This document shows, one piece after another, positions 21,265-28,723 of a stretch of 64,000 bases of DNA (the first letter of the stretch is position 1; every line of letters begins with the position of its first letter). The stretch is taken from positions 434,001-498,000 of the forward strand of contig NZ_SNXY01000006.1 of NCBI RefSeq assembly GCF_004362745.1, read 5' to 3'. This DNA is from Oharaeibacter diazotrophicus (GTDB lineage: Bacteria > Pseudomonadota > Alphaproteobacteria > Rhizobiales > Pleomorphomonadaceae). The translations under genes and the position numbers were made by a program. Below the pieces are notes generated by a model that had not been told where the DNA came from, did no database searches, and worked only from the letters and a program-made list of their open reading frames with translations.

Positions 21265-21396
21265 CCCGCCTCCGGCGCGCGGGTTCCGTTCCGCCGGATG
21301 GTTCACGACGTCATCATCTTCTCGCGATGGCCCGCGGTGCCCCTGGCGTCGCGGCGGCCGCGGTGTTCTGCTGGCGCCCGTCCTTGGGAGGGGAAC

Positions 21397-22191
21397 ATGC
21401 CGCGCCATCCGTTCGCCGTTGCGTTCGTAGCCCTGTGCCTCGCCGGCCCGGCCGCGGCGCAGGACATGACCCGCTATCTCGACATGGCCTCGCCGGCCAT
21501 GACCGAGGCCGAGATCGACCGCGCCGGCGTCGAGGCGCTGATCGCGGCGGCCGGTCCGGGGCGCCCGGTCGACCTGCGCGGTCGCCGACTCAACGGCCTC
21601 GACCTCTCCGGCCTCGACCTCTCCGGCGCCGACCTGACCGCGGCGCGGCTGAACGGCGCCCGGCTGGTGGGAGCGAAGTTCGTCGGCGCCAAGCTCGCCC
21701 AGGCCTGGATGGTCCGCGCCGACCTCTCCGGCGCCGACCTGTCGAAGGTGGACCTGTTCCAGACCCAGATGATGGACGCGGTGCTCGCGAAGGCCGACCT
21801 TTCCGGCGCCCGCGTCGTCGCCGACCTGACGCGCGCGGACCTGCGTGGCGCCTCGTTGCGCGGCGCCGATCTCTCCGCCGACATGCGCAACCAGTCGATG
21901 GGGCTGATGCGCGGCGTGCTGACCTCGGCCCGCGCCGAGGGCGCGGACTTCTCGGGCGCGAACCTGTCGCGGGTCACCGCCGAGTTCGCCCGCTTCGCCG
22001 GCGCGCGCTTCACCGGCGCCGACCTCTCCGGCATGCAGGCGGCGGGCGCAGACCTTTCCGGCGCCGACGTGACCGCGGCGACGCTCGGCGGTCTCGACGT
22101 CAACGGCGCGCGGCTGACCGGCCTCGTCGGCGAGACCGAGGCCGTCGGTGCCGACCGCCTCCTCAACGCCGCCGCCGCGATCCGGCGCTGA
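21397..22191 (+). CDS. Secreted pentapeptide-repeat protein
   Basis: 264 residues. A Sec signal peptide (RHPFAVAFVALCLAGPAAAQ) is followed by a short linker and then about 25-30 pentapeptide repeats of the A(D/N)LxG type, from near residue 65 to 245 (GLDLSGLDLSGADLTAARLN and onward). Such repeats fold as a right-handed quadrilateral beta-helix. The signal peptide makes this a periplasmic protein, unlike the cytoplasmic gyrase-protecting Qnr/MfpA group. The function of periplasmic members is unknown. The ATG at 21397 has GGGAGGGG just upstream. It follows the RNA methyltransferase after 132 bases. Confidence 0.85.
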   Translation: MPRHPFAVAFVALCLAGPAAAQDMTRYLDMASPAMTEAEIDRAGVEALIAAAGPGRPVDLRGRRLNGLDLSGLDLSGADLTAARLNGARLVGAKFVGAKLAQAWMVRADLSGADLSKVDLFQTQMMDAVLAKADLSGARVVADLTRADLRGASLRGADLSADMRNQSMGLMRGVLTSARAEGADFSGANLSRVTAEFARFAGARFTGADLSGMQAAGADLSGADVTAATLGGLDVNGARLTGLVGETEAVGADRLLNAAAAIRR

Positions 22192-22221
22192 CGCGCCCGC
22201 CGGGTCGCAGCTGGCGCGCGC

Positions 22222-22851
22222 TCAGATCAGGCGGACCAGCAGGAAGCCGCCGACGATGGTGACCGCGACCGCCAGCATCACCCATTCGAGGCGGTTCTCG
22301 ATGAAGTCGCGCACCGGTTCGCCGTAGCGCCGCAGCAGGGCCGCCTCCAGGAAGAACCGGGCGCCGCGGGTGATCGCCGACAACAGCAGGAACAGCGGGA
22401 AGTCGTAGCCGGCGAAGCCGGAGGCGATCGTGACCAGCTTGTAGGGGATCGGCGTCAGGCCCTTGAGCAGGATGATGGCCGCGCCCCACTCGGCGTAGCT
22501 CGCCTGGAATTTCGCCATGTCGTCGCCGAGGCCGTAGGCCGAGATCAACCATTGGCCGAGCGAGCCGAACAACCAGACGCCGATGGCGTAGCCGAGCGCG
22601 CCGCCGAGTACCGAGGCCGCCGTGCAGATCGCGGCGTACACGTAGGCGCGCTCGCGCCGCGCCAGCACCATCGGCACGAGCAGCACGTCCGGCGGGATCG
22701 GGAAGAACGAGCTCTCGGCGAAGGAGACGGCGGCGAGGGCGGTCGGCGCGTGCCGGCCGGCGGCCAGCGACATGGTCCAGCCGTACATCTGGCGCAGCAA
22801 GGCGAACGTCTCCGGGAGGGGGCGCCGCGGGCGGCGCGGGGCCGATCGCAT
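22222..22851 (-). CDS. YqaA-family (SNARE-associated/DedA-like) membrane protein
   Basis: 209 residues from the ATG at 22851; an upstream start would add 34 Arg-rich residues and is less likely. The VTT/SNARE-associated signature is present: [19 protein letters not shown], then [16 protein letters not shown] and [40 protein letters not shown], with four to five membrane segments. YqaA and DedA relatives are implicated in membrane lipid (undecaprenyl phosphate, phosphatidylethanolamine) translocation and homeostasis. It is divergent from guaA. Confidence 0.85.
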   Translation of the reverse strand: MRSAPRRPRRPLPETFALLRQMYGWTMSLAAGRHAPTALAAVSFAESSFFPIPPDVLLVPMVLARRERAYVYAAICTAASVLGGALGYAIGVWLFGSLGQWLISAYGLGDDMAKFQASYAEWGAAIILLKGLTPIPYKLVTIASGFAGYDFPLFLLLSAITRGARFFLEAALLRRYGEPVRDFIENRLEWVMLAVAVTIVGGFLLVRLI

Positions 22852-23055
22852 CCGGCCAAACGTCGGCTTTCTAGCCCCGCGCCGGCGCGCCGGCAAGACG
22901 GCCGGACGCGGGGCCGAGGTGCACGCGAATCCGCTTGCCTCCACCGGCGTCACGGCTTAACGGGTGGCCGCACTCCACCATTACCGGCCGCCCCGCGGCC
23001 GGCGCCCCGCGGGGAGGGCGCCGAGCGGGCCGGGCCCGAACGCGCCAGGGGTGCC

Positions 23056-24621
23056 ATGAGCCACGACACCATCCTCATCATCGACTTCGGCAGCCAGGTC
23101 ACCCAGCTGATCGCCCGGCGCGTCCGCGAGGCCGGCGTCTACTGCGAGATCCACCCCTACCAGAGCGCCGACGCCGCCTTCGCCCGGCTGAAGCCGAAGG
23201 GCGTGATCTTCTCCGGCGGCCCGGATTCGGTGACCCGCGAGGGCAGCCCGCGTGCTCCCGAGACGGTGTTCTCGGCGGGCGTTCCGATCCTCGCGATCTG
23301 CTACGGCCAGCAGACCATGGCGGTGCAACTCGGCGGCGACGTCGAGGGCGGCCACGCCGCCGAGTTCGGCCGCGCCGACGTCGAGATCCTGAAGGCGAGC
23401 CCGCTGTTCGAGGGCCTCTGGGAGGTCGGGGGGCGCTATCCGGTGTGGATGAGCCACGGCGACCGCGTCACCCGAGCCCCCGAGGGCTTCGAGGTGATCG
23501 GCGTCTCGGAGAACGCCCCCTTCGCGATCTCGGTCGACGAGGCCCGGTGCTACTATTCCACCATGTTCCACCCCGAGGTGGTGCACACGCCCGACGGCGC
23601 CCGGCTGATCGCCAACTTCGTCCACCGCATCGTCGGCCTGAAGTCCGACTGGACGATGTCGGCCTACCGCCAGGAGATGATCGCCAAGATCCGCACCCAG
23701 GTCGGCGACGAGCGCGTGCTGTGCGCGCTCTCCGGCGGCGTCGATTCGTCGGTGGCGGCGGTGCTGATCCACGAGGCGATCGGCGACCAGCTCACCTGCG
23801 TCTACGTCGACCACGGCCTGATGCGCCTCGGCGAGAGCGAGCAGGTCGTCGGCATGTTCCGCGACCACTACAACATCCCGCTCGTCCACGTCGACGCCTC
23901 GGAGCTCTTCATCGGCCAGCTCGAGGGCGTCGCCGACCCGGAGACCAAGCGCAAGATCATCGGCCGGCTGTTCATCGAGGTGTTCGAGGCCGAGGCCAAG
24001 AAGATCGCCGCGGACGGAAGGGGCGCGCCGACCTTCCTCGCCCAGGGCACGCTCTATCCGGACGTGATCGAGAGCGTCTCCTTCTCGGGCGGGCCGTCGG
24101 TGACGATCAAGAGCCACCACAACGTCGGTGGCCTGCCCGAACGCATGAACATGAAGCTGGTCGAGCCGCTGCGCGAGCTGTTCAAGGACGAGGTCCGCGC
24201 CCTCGGCCGCGAACTCGGCCTGCCCGAGAGCTTCATCGGCCGCCATCCCTTCCCCGGCCCCGGCCTCGCCATTCGCCTGCCGGGCGGCGTCACCCGCGAG
24301 AAGCTCGACATCCTGCGCAAGGCCGACGCGATCTACCTCGACGAGATCCGCAAGGCCGGCCTATACGACGCGATCTGGCAGGCCTTCTCGGTCCTGCTGC
24401 CGGTCCAGACCGTCGGCGTCATGGGCGACGGCCGCACCTACGACCGCGTCCTGGCGCTGCGCGCCGTCACTTCCGTCGACGGCATGACCGCCGACTTCTA
24501 CCCCTTCGACATGGCCTTCCTCGGCCGCGCCGCGACCCGCATCATCAACGAGGTCAAGGGCGTCAACCGGGTCGTCTACGACGTGACCAGCAAGCCGCCG
24601 GGGACGATCGAGTGGGAATGA
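23056..24621 (+). CDS. guaA: GMP synthase (glutamine-hydrolysing)
   Basis: 521 residues, standard length. It converts XMP to GMP using ATP and glutamine. The class I amidotransferase domain (about 5-200) has Cys82 in LAICYGQQ and the His/Glu pair in MFHPEVVH. The ATP-pyrophosphatase P-loop [11 protein letters not shown] follows near 230. The C-terminal dimerisation domain ends with the canonical KPPGTIEWE. The ATG at 23056 is the family start; the frame stays open upstream for 168 codons without homology. It is the last of the guaB, rsmB-like, guaA series. Confidence 0.98.
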   Translation: MSHDTILIIDFGSQVTQLIARRVREAGVYCEIHPYQSADAAFARLKPKGVIFSGGPDSVTREGSPRAPETVFSAGVPILAICYGQQTMAVQLGGDVEGGHAAEFGRADVEILKASPLFEGLWEVGGRYPVWMSHGDRVTRAPEGFEVIGVSENAPFAISVDEARCYYSTMFHPEVVHTPDGARLIANFVHRIVGLKSDWTMSAYRQEMIAKIRTQVGDERVLCALSGGVDSSVAAVLIHEAIGDQLTCVYVDHGLMRLGESEQVVGMFRDHYNIPLVHVDASELFIGQLEGVADPETKRKIIGRLFIEVFEAEAKKIAADGRGAPTFLAQGTLYPDVIESVSFSGGPSVTIKSHHNVGGLPERMNMKLVEPLRELFKDEVRALGRELGLPESFIGRHPFPGPGLAIRLPGGVTREKLDILRKADAIYLDEIRKAGLYDAIWQAFSVLLPVQTVGVMGDGRTYDRVLALRAVTSVDGMTADFYPFDMAFLGRAATRIINEVKGVNRVVYDVTSKPPGTIEWE

Positions 24622-24690
24622 TCCGCCCGCGTCGTGCGTGGCGTGCGCAGATGGCGAGCTCGGATCTTCCTCGCTCGCCGCATGCGCCGC

Positions 24691-25224
24691 TCAGACGATC
24701 TCGCCCGTCAAGGTGCAGGTGATCGAGAGGTTCTCGAACGCATTCGGGCCGTTGGCGTAGAAGTTGACGTAGGGGACCGAGCCCTTCTGCATGATGACGT
24801 CGATTTCCTGGTTGATGTTGGTGTAGTAGATGTATTTGTCGGAGAAGATCTGCTGCGCGTAGGTCGCCGGCGCGATCTGGAGCGGGATGTGGCGGGGCGG
24901 CGACGTCGCGGTGCCGTTGTTTGCGAGCGCCAGCGAGATCGGCGGGTTGGACGAGGTGCCGGCACAGGCGATGCGGGTGAAATGAACGTGGCGAGTGTCG
25001 GGCAGCTTCGAGAAGTTGACGATGCAATTGATATAGCCGGAGCCGCAATCGTTGCTGATACGGTCCTCGTAGTACTTGCCGTAGCGGACCACGTTGCTGC
25101 CGGCCGCCGCGGCCGGAGCGGCGACGGCGGAGGGTGACATCAGGATCGGCTTGGCGAGCGCCGGGGCGGTGGCGGCGAGGATGGCGACCAGACCGGTCAC
25201 GGCGAACGAAGGGCGGTTCGTCAC
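24691..25224 (-). CDS. Secreted protein of unknown function with four or more cysteines
   Basis: 177 residues from the GTG at 25224, which has GTGGGAG eight bases upstream; an ATG nine codons earlier lacks a site. The N-terminus (PSFAVTGLVAILAATAPALA) is a Sec signal peptide. The mature protein contains VVRYGKYYEDRISNDCGSGY, NCIVNFSKLPDTRHVHFTRI, ACAGTSSN and ITCTLTGEI, giving four cysteines that could form two disulphides, and a beta-rich pattern. No family was recognised. Its composition is slightly less GC-biased than its neighbours (several ATA, TTG and TAT codons), so recent acquisition is possible. A RIME-like repeat lies upstream. Confidence 0.7.
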   Translation of the reverse strand: MTNRPSFAVTGLVAILAATAPALAKPILMSPSAVAAPAAAAGSNVVRYGKYYEDRISNDCGSGYINCIVNFSKLPDTRHVHFTRIACAGTSSNPPISLALANNGTATSPPRHIPLQIAPATYAQQIFSDKYIYYTNINQEIDVIMQKGSVPYVNFYANGPNAFENLSITCTLTGEIV

Positions 25225-25575
25225 GGCGGCAACTCCCACTTGGAAACGCATTCGACAATCGAAACAGGAGACGGCCCGCCGATGCGGCGGAGACGCCGAT
25301 GTTCATATTATACCAGTCCCGCAAATTCCCGACTCGTCGGGACTTTGCGGGGTTTCGGCCATCCGGCCGGCGCCCGGTCGGGCGCTCCTCGCTCGCAAAG
25401 CTCCGACCAGAGGTCGGAACTTCGCGAACTTGGTATTACCTATACGGGATGCCGGTCGCCAATGCGGCGCGCCACGCCGACCGGGGCGATCTCTCGCGCT
25501 CCGCGTCAAGTCGCCACGGAACCCGCCGCGCGCCGATCTCGTCCGGCCCCCGGCCGGTCGCGGCCTCCAGCGGTA
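25225..25575. other. 351-base intergenic stretch with repeat copy A
   Basis: No gene is seen. It contains the most complete RIME-like repeat (25310-25436, listed separately). The 85 bases before it should hold the promoter of the secreted-protein gene on the minus strand, and the remaining 139 bases after it are GC-rich and featureless. Confidence 0.6.
25310..25436 (+). repeat. RIME-like intergenic repeat, copy A (reference copy)
   Basis: 127-bp element with short inverted ends (ATACCAG and TTGGTAT) and three internal palindromes: 25320-25349 (stem CGCAAA...TTTGCG enclosing CCCGAC/GTCGGG), 25370-25385 (GCGCCCG/CGGGCGC with a 2-base loop) and 25394-25426 (CGCAAAG...TTCGCG enclosing TCCGACC/GGTCGGA). 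Five further copies in the window share this layout. It resembles rhizobial intergenic mosaic elements in size and structure; the family assignment is inference. Confidence 0.85.
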
Positions 25576-26577
25576 TCACCCGCCGTCCGCCCTGGTCCGG
25601 CTCGGCGGTGCCGGGTGGAAGCGGGCCCAGGCGCGGCGGAACTGGCGGGCCGAGCCGTAGCCGACACGCTCCGCGACGGCCTCCATGTCGAGGCGCGAGC
25701 CGCGCACGAGTTCGCGGGCGAGGGCGACGCGCATGCGGTTGACGTAGTCGGTCACGCTCATGCCGGCGTGCTCGTTGAAGAGCCGCGACAGGTTGCGCGG
25801 GCTGGTGGCGGCGACGTCGGCCAGCGCCGTCACCGACCAGTCGCGCGCGGGATCGGCGGCCACCGCGTCCTGCGCCCGGTGGATCGCCGGATGGACGTGG
25901 TTGCGACCCTCGAGGAAGGGCGACAGCTGCGGGTCTCCCCCGGCCCGGCGCATGTAGACGACCAGATAGCGCGCGACCGCGAGCGCCACCGCGTGCCCCG
26001 CCTCGGCGGCGACGAGGTGCAGCATCAGGTCGACGCCGGTGGTGATGCCGGCGCTGGTCAGGCGGTCGCCGTCCTCGACGAACAGACGGTCGTCGAGGAC
26101 GCGTGCGGTCGGCGCGAGCCGGCGCAGGTCGTCGATCGTGGCATGGTGGGTGGTGCAGGCGCGGCCCTCGAGCAGGCCGGCGCGGGCGGCGAGCAGGGCG
26201 CCCGAGCAGATCGTGACGAGGCGCACGCCCGGCCGCACGCTGCGCGCCAGCCACGACACGATCGCCGCCTCGGCGGGCGCGTCGGCGGCCTTGGCGTCGG
26301 GGCCTGCGCCGAGCGGCTGGTCGGTCGCCCCGGGCACGACCAGGATCGTGCCGTCGGAGAGCGCCGCCGGCAGCGGCGCGAGCCCGGCGACGGCGAGCCC
26401 GACCGACGATACCACCGTGGCGGAGGGGCCGACGAAGCCGACTTCGAAGCGGACCGCGTCCTGCTCCAGGTTCGCCTTGCGCAGCACCTCCACGGGCCCC
26501 GCGACGTCGAGCAGCAGCACCCGCGGCGGCACGACCACCACGACGGGGACGACGCGCGCCGTCGCGGCCGCGGTCAT
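25576..26577 (-). CDS. GlxA-family AraC-type transcriptional regulator
   Basis: 333 residues from the ATG at 26577, which overlaps the stop of the upstream hydrolase gene as ATGA. The N-terminal DJ-1/PfpI-like domain (about 10-190) includes LLDVAGPVEVLRKANL and ICSGALLAARAGLLEGRACTTH; the C-terminal double helix-turn-helix (about 225-325) includes TSPRNLSRLFNEHAGMS and AERVGYGSARQFRRAW. This is the architecture of GlxA and FtrA-type regulators, which usually act as activators responding to small amines or related metabolites. Overlap with the hydrolase gene implies one operon and possible regulation of it. Confidence 0.92.
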   Translation of the reverse strand: MTAAATARVVPVVVVVPPRVLLLDVAGPVEVLRKANLEQDAVRFEVGFVGPSATVVSSVGLAVAGLAPLPAALSDGTILVVPGATDQPLGAGPDAKAADAPAEAAIVSWLARSVRPGVRLVTICSGALLAARAGLLEGRACTTHHATIDDLRRLAPTARVLDDRLFVEDGDRLTSAGITTGVDLMLHLVAAEAGHAVALAVARYLVVYMRRAGGDPQLSPFLEGRNHVHPAIHRAQDAVAADPARDWSVTALADVAATSPRNLSRLFNEHAGMSVTDYVNRMRVALARELVRGSRLDMEAVAERVGYGSARQFRRAWARFHPAPPSRTRADGG

Positions 26578-27137
26578 GCCGCGGCCCGTCCGGCCGCGGC
26601 GGCGGCGAGCGCCTCCTCGACGGTCGCGATCCGGGCGAAGCGGCCGGCCAGCACGAGTTCGGTGCGGGCACGGATCTCGGCCGGCGACCACGTCCGCCCG
26701 GCGACGTCGGTCATCGGGAAGGTGAGGGTGGCCTCGCCGACGTAGTCGACCTCCCAGCCGAGGTCGGAGGCGTGGCGGGTGGTGGTCTCGCAGCACTGCT
26801 CGGTGCGGATGCCCGAGACGATCAGGCGGCGGATGCCGCGCCGGGTCGCCCAGACGTCGAGGCCGGTGCCGACCAGCGCGCTGTGGCGGCGCTTGGCGAA
26901 CACGACGTCGGGCACGATCACGAGCGGCTCGAGCGGCCGGACGAAACCCGAGGCTTCCGAGAACGGGCCGGTGTCCTCGACGTGGAAGACCTGCACGACC
27001 GGTACGCCGAGCCGGACGGCGCCTTCGATCAGCGCCTGCTGGCGCTCGACGTAGGCCGGGACGTCGTCCGCGCGGAAATAGGGGCGGTGGCGGAAGGATT
27101 CCTGGGCGTCGACGACGACGAGGGCAGTGGCGGACAT
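26574..27137 (-). CDS. Isochorismatase-family cysteine hydrolase
   Basis: 187 residues. The catalytic triad of the family is visible: Asp10 in LVVVDAQ, Lys82 in VFAKRRHSAL and Cys115 in SGIRTEQCCETTTRHASDLG. Members hydrolyse amides or vinyl ethers (nicotinamide, N-carbamoyl compounds, isochorismate); the substrate is not decided by sequence. It is the first gene of a two-gene unit, its stop overlapping the start of a GlxA-type regulator. Such regulator-hydrolase pairs are frequent in proteobacteria and may respond to the hydrolase substrate. Confidence 0.9.
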   Translation of the reverse strand: MSATALVVVDAQESFRHRPYFRADDVPAYVERQQALIEGAVRLGVPVVQVFHVEDTGPFSEASGFVRPLEPLVIVPDVVFAKRRHSALVGTGLDVWATRRGIRRLIVSGIRTEQCCETTTRHASDLGWEVDYVGEATLTFPMTDVAGRTWSPAEIRARTELVLAGRFARIATVEEALAAAAAGRAAA

Positions 27138-27226
27138 TTCGCGTACTCCGGTGGGGGATCCACGCGGGTCATCCTAGCGCCGCGGCCGATGGGCGAAATG
27201 CCGGGCGCGGACGAGGTTGGGACGTT

Positions 27227-27643
27227 TCACGCCACCGCCGCGCCGGCGGCCGAGGCGGCGACGGCGAGCGCGAAGGCGAGGTGGGTCAACTGGTGCAGCA
27301 TCTGGTCGAGGCCGATCAGCCACCAGAATTCCTGGCTGTTCGGTGCCACCGCGAGCGTGCGGCCGAGGACCGACTTGGCGCGGTCGATCGCGAAATGGAC
27401 GACGAAGTCGACGGCGGCGAGCCAGGCGAGGGTGGGCGCGAGCACGAGGGTGATCGCCAGCGTGAACAGGCCGTGGATGCCGGCGTGGACGGCGAGCGGC
27501 GCGGCCCAGCCGTCGGCGCGCTCCTTGCCGGTCGCCATCCAGCCGGTCTGGAGCAGGAAGTCGGCGACGACGTGCTTCAAGGTGAACAGCGCCATGACGC
27601 CCGCCAGCCATGTCATCGTCGGCGGAACGGCGGCTGGCAGCAT
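27227..27643 (-). CDS. DUF3307 domain membrane protein
   Basis: 138 residues from the ATG at 27643; an ATG at 27616 is an equally possible start, neither having a strong ribosome site. The signature LFTLKHVVADFLLQTGWMATGK and the later FVVHFAIDRAKSVLG and FWWLIGLDQMLHQLTHLAFAL match the DUF3307 family, with three to four membrane segments and conserved His/Asp residues at the membrane face. The function is unknown. It precedes the cysteine-hydrolase operon on the same strand, with an 89-base gap. Confidence 0.8.
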   Translation of the reverse strand: MLPAAVPPTMTWLAGVMALFTLKHVVADFLLQTGWMATGKERADGWAAPLAVHAGIHGLFTLAITLVLAPTLAWLAAVDFVVHFAIDRAKSVLGRTLAVAPNSQEFWWLIGLDQMLHQLTHLAFALAVAASAAGAAVA

Positions 27644-27954
27644 CGAGGGCGGTCCGTGACTTGCCGCCGGGGGCGGGGGTTGGGTCCTGCCGCCGGTGGC
27701 GGCGGGGTTTTGGTCCCGCCGCCGGGGGGCGGCGTCGGGCGCCCGCGGTGTCCGCCGCGCCGACCGTGCCGATCTACGCCGTTTCGCCAAGGGATTCCAG
27801 TTACCGCGGGAACAGCGCCGCCCGCGGATTCGGGCGAATCCTCCAACTCGGGTCCCACGTGGGGCAGGGCGGCGTTGCCGCTTGCCGCGGACGCGGCATA
27901 CTCGGCCGCGTGCGGCGACTTGAACGGGAGGCCGCGCACGGAAGGGGGGCGGAG
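27644..27954. other. 311-base intergenic stretch between DUF3307 and FecR-like genes
   Basis: No gene is seen. A strong GC hairpin at 27698-27723 (arms GGCGGCGGG and CCCGCCGCC, loop GTTTTGGT) lies close to the minus-strand gene start. A weak promoter candidate for the plus-strand gene is TTGCCG (27875-27880), 16 bases, CATACT (27897-27902). Both are low-confidence readings. Confidence 0.4.
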
Positions 27955-28587
27955 ATGGACACGATCGGGATCGGACACGTCACGCGGCGGCGCGTGGTCG
28001 GGCTGGCGGGCGGGCTGCTCGCCGCGGGCGTCGCCGGATCGGCGCGCGCCAACGAGAACGACGAGCCGGTCGGCGTCGTCGGCGACGCCGAGGGCGCGGC
28101 CTTCGCGCGCCGGCAGAGCACGCGCCGGCTCGAGGTGCGCTCCAGCATCCTGCTCGGCGACCTCGTCTGGACCGCCGCCCGCTCGCGCGCGGCCCTCGAC
28201 CTCGACGGCGGTACGCGGATCAACCTCGGTCCGAAGGCGCGCCTCAGGATCGACCGCTTCGTCGCCGCCGCCGGCGGCACGCTGGAACTCGGCGAGGGCG
28301 CGCTGGTGTTCGACCGCCCTGACGACCTGCCGAAGCTCGACCTCCAGGTCCGCACCACCTTCGGCCTGATCGGCGTGCGCGGCACCCGCTTCTTCGCCGG
28401 CCCGAGCCGCGGCAGCTTCGGCGTCTTCGTCGCGCGCGGTTCGGTGCGCGTCTACACCGGCGGCGCCGAGCGCGTCCTCGAGGCCGGCGACGGCGTCGAC
28501 ATCCCCGCCCGCTTCGCCCGGCCGTCGCCGGTCAAGAAGTGGGGCGCGGCGCGGGTCGACGAGGCCTTCGCGAGCGTGCTCGGCTGA
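27955..28587 (+). CDS. Secreted FecR-domain protein with Tat-like signal
   Basis: 210 residues. The N-terminus (HVTRRRVVGLAGGLLAAGVA, then GSARA) has an arginine pair or triplet before a moderately hydrophobic stretch, as in Tat signals, though Sec export cannot be excluded. The FecR domain follows (about 60-165): VRSSILLGDLVWTAARSRAAL, RINLGPKARLRIDRF and FGLIGVRGTRFFAGPS. It is not next to an ECF sigma factor, so it is not a classical FecR anti-sigma regulator. It belongs with the stand-alone periplasmic FecR proteins often found near CHASE2-cyclases. Here it converges on one. The ATG at 27955 has GAAGGGGGGCGGAG upstream. Confidence 0.85.
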   Translation: MDTIGIGHVTRRRVVGLAGGLLAAGVAGSARANENDEPVGVVGDAEGAAFARRQSTRRLEVRSSILLGDLVWTAARSRAALDLDGGTRINLGPKARLRIDRFVAAAGGTLELGEGALVFDRPDDLPKLDLQVRTTFGLIGVRGTRFFAGPSRGSFGVFVARGSVRVYTGGAERVLEAGDGVDIPARFARPSPVKKWGAARVDEAFASVLG

Positions 28588-28604
28588 GCCGGTCGATCAA
28601 GCCG

Positions 28605-28716
28605 AGCGCGCGACGCCCGACCTGCCGTCGGAGCGTTGCGCGCGAGCAGCGCCCGACCGGGCGCCGGCAGATAGGCCGAAACCGCGCAAAGCCCCGACGT
28701 GTCGGGACTTTGCGAG
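28605..28716 (-). repeat. RIME-like intergenic repeat, copy B (inverted, degenerate)
   Basis: Inverted relative to copy A. The GCGCCCG-type central palindrome (about 28650-28664) and the CGCAAAG/CTTTGCG hairpin (about 28684-28714) are well kept, while the third hairpin is diverged and the TACCAA end is missing. It lies between convergent stops (28587 and 28724), where its hairpins could act as a two-way terminator. Confidence 0.75.
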
Positions 28717-28723
28717 GCGGGAC

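Noticed and set aside
19747-21408. Upstream continuation of the FkbM open frame to 844 residues
   Set aside because: The extra 554 residues are antisense to the RsmB-type gene and low-complexity; the FkbM domain is complete from the ATG at 19746.
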